This document shows, piece by piece, positions 63,225 through 64,000 of a stretch of DNA of 64,000 nt. The DNA lies in contig OY829657.1 in the NCBI GenBank assembly GCA_963691815.1, forward strand, positions 18,493,853-18,557,852, read 5' to 3'. A model generated the notes under the pieces. It was given only the letters and a program-made list of their open reading frames with translations. It searched no databases and had not been told where the DNA came from. A program made the position numbers and the translations under genes. Position 1 is the stretch's first letter; each line of letters starts with the position of its first letter. The stretch comes from Echiichthys vipera (Eukaryota > Chordata > Actinopteri > Perciformes > Trachinidae).

Positions 63225-64000
63225 CTGCAGGAGGGAGAGGATGGAGAGAGGGCACAATTAACAAAACATTCTTGTCTTCTCAATACTTCCCAGTTGCCAG
63301 TTTTGTTGCAACACAATTACTTGGCAAAGATTACTAAGAACACTGGAGCATTTGAAAGGCAGAGTTTGGCATTAATTTCTATTTGGAAAGGGCATGATTG
63401 CTATTTTCAAAGAGAAGGGAAATTATTTCAGAAAGTGCAACGGTAAGGCCAGGAACAACTTAACTGATCCTTTTAAACCATGTTGTCTGAAGCTTATAAA
63501 GATGCTGGTAATATATTCTACATAACTGGTAGATTGAGCGAATTGTTTAGTCTGAATTGTTTAGTCTTTGCAGAGCCATGCTGATTATAGATTTGGATAT
63601 TGCCCCAGAGTGGTTACTGATTTGGCATAGGACTGCTACTTGATGCCTCCACAGATGAATGGACCATTAAAAAAGTAATGAACAACAATTGGCTTTTCTA
63701 TGCAGCTTTAAAGCTGTAGTTAGTGATTGTATAACAACACAGAATGAAAGAGTGCCAAATTTTGGAAGTTTCCTGTCCAGAGAACCCTGCTCCACATCTT
63801 GAAGCAATATCACTTGTGGTGTGCCATCAAACGTCCTACACTTTCCATACTTTCCCCTCACTGTTGCAAATTTTCCCCTACTCAACAGTGAGACAAGCTT
63901 TCTTTATGTCAGGAAAAGCAAGCTACCATTTCTTTCTACAAAACCATACCAACCACAGACTAGGCCATAGCTCTTGGCAACCAATCACAACATTACAGAT
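63225..64000 (-). other. intron of the collagen gene running off the window
   Basis: No further exon encoding TSPN domain text was found upstream of 63224. The minus-strand frame at 63667-63885 (72 codons) does not resemble this domain. The next 5' exon must lie beyond 64000. Confidence 0.6.

Noticed and set aside
62979..63446. 155-codon plus-strand frame
   Set aside because: It lies antisense over the TSPN exon at 63066-63224, which has correct splice sites and clear collagen XII text on the minus strand.

Overview
This window is nuclear DNA from a bony fish, probably a spiny-rayed (percomorph) teleost. It is AT-rich and has long spacers, dinucleotide microsatellites, spliceosomal GT-AG introns and many dispersed repeats of kinds I recognise from teleost genomes. 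I cannot name the species.

The only protein-coding gene I can support lies at the right end on the minus strand (55485-63224). It is the 3' part of a FACIT collagen, best matched to collagen type XII alpha 1 (col12a1; teleosts have more than one copy and I cannot say which this is). Fourteen exons join into one open frame of 422 codons plus a TAG stop. They encode the end of the TSPN/laminin-G-like domain, the cysteine-rich NC3-COL2 junction, the whole COL2 triple helix, NC2, the whole COL1 helix with the FACIT Cys-X4-Cys junction, and a short NC1 tail. The 5' part of the gene lies beyond the right edge, and 63225-64000 appears to be intron. A 3' UTR of up to about 2.5 kb probably follows the stop, with AATAAA signals at 55254, 54304 and 52965.

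From 1 to about 52950 I find no gene. This spacer downstream of the collagen contains mobile-element remnants. The best supported are a palindromic hAT-type MITE with a perfect 8-bp target-site duplication (23751-23964), a tRNA-derived SINE with an intact B box and a 10-bp target-site duplication (33521-33874), and a second, older SINE (28508-28840). Others are a terminal-inverted-repeat element (36133-36794), a foldback element built on a 16-bp unit (12951-13209) with a tandem relative at 6568-6612, a possible second hAT element (42274-42746), and several dispersed-repeat families with two or three copies in the window. A (GT)n tract of about 189 bp lies at 33144.

I did not find a new biological system. 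Most of the interest lies in repeat structure and in a few splicing and 3'-end details of the collagen gene.
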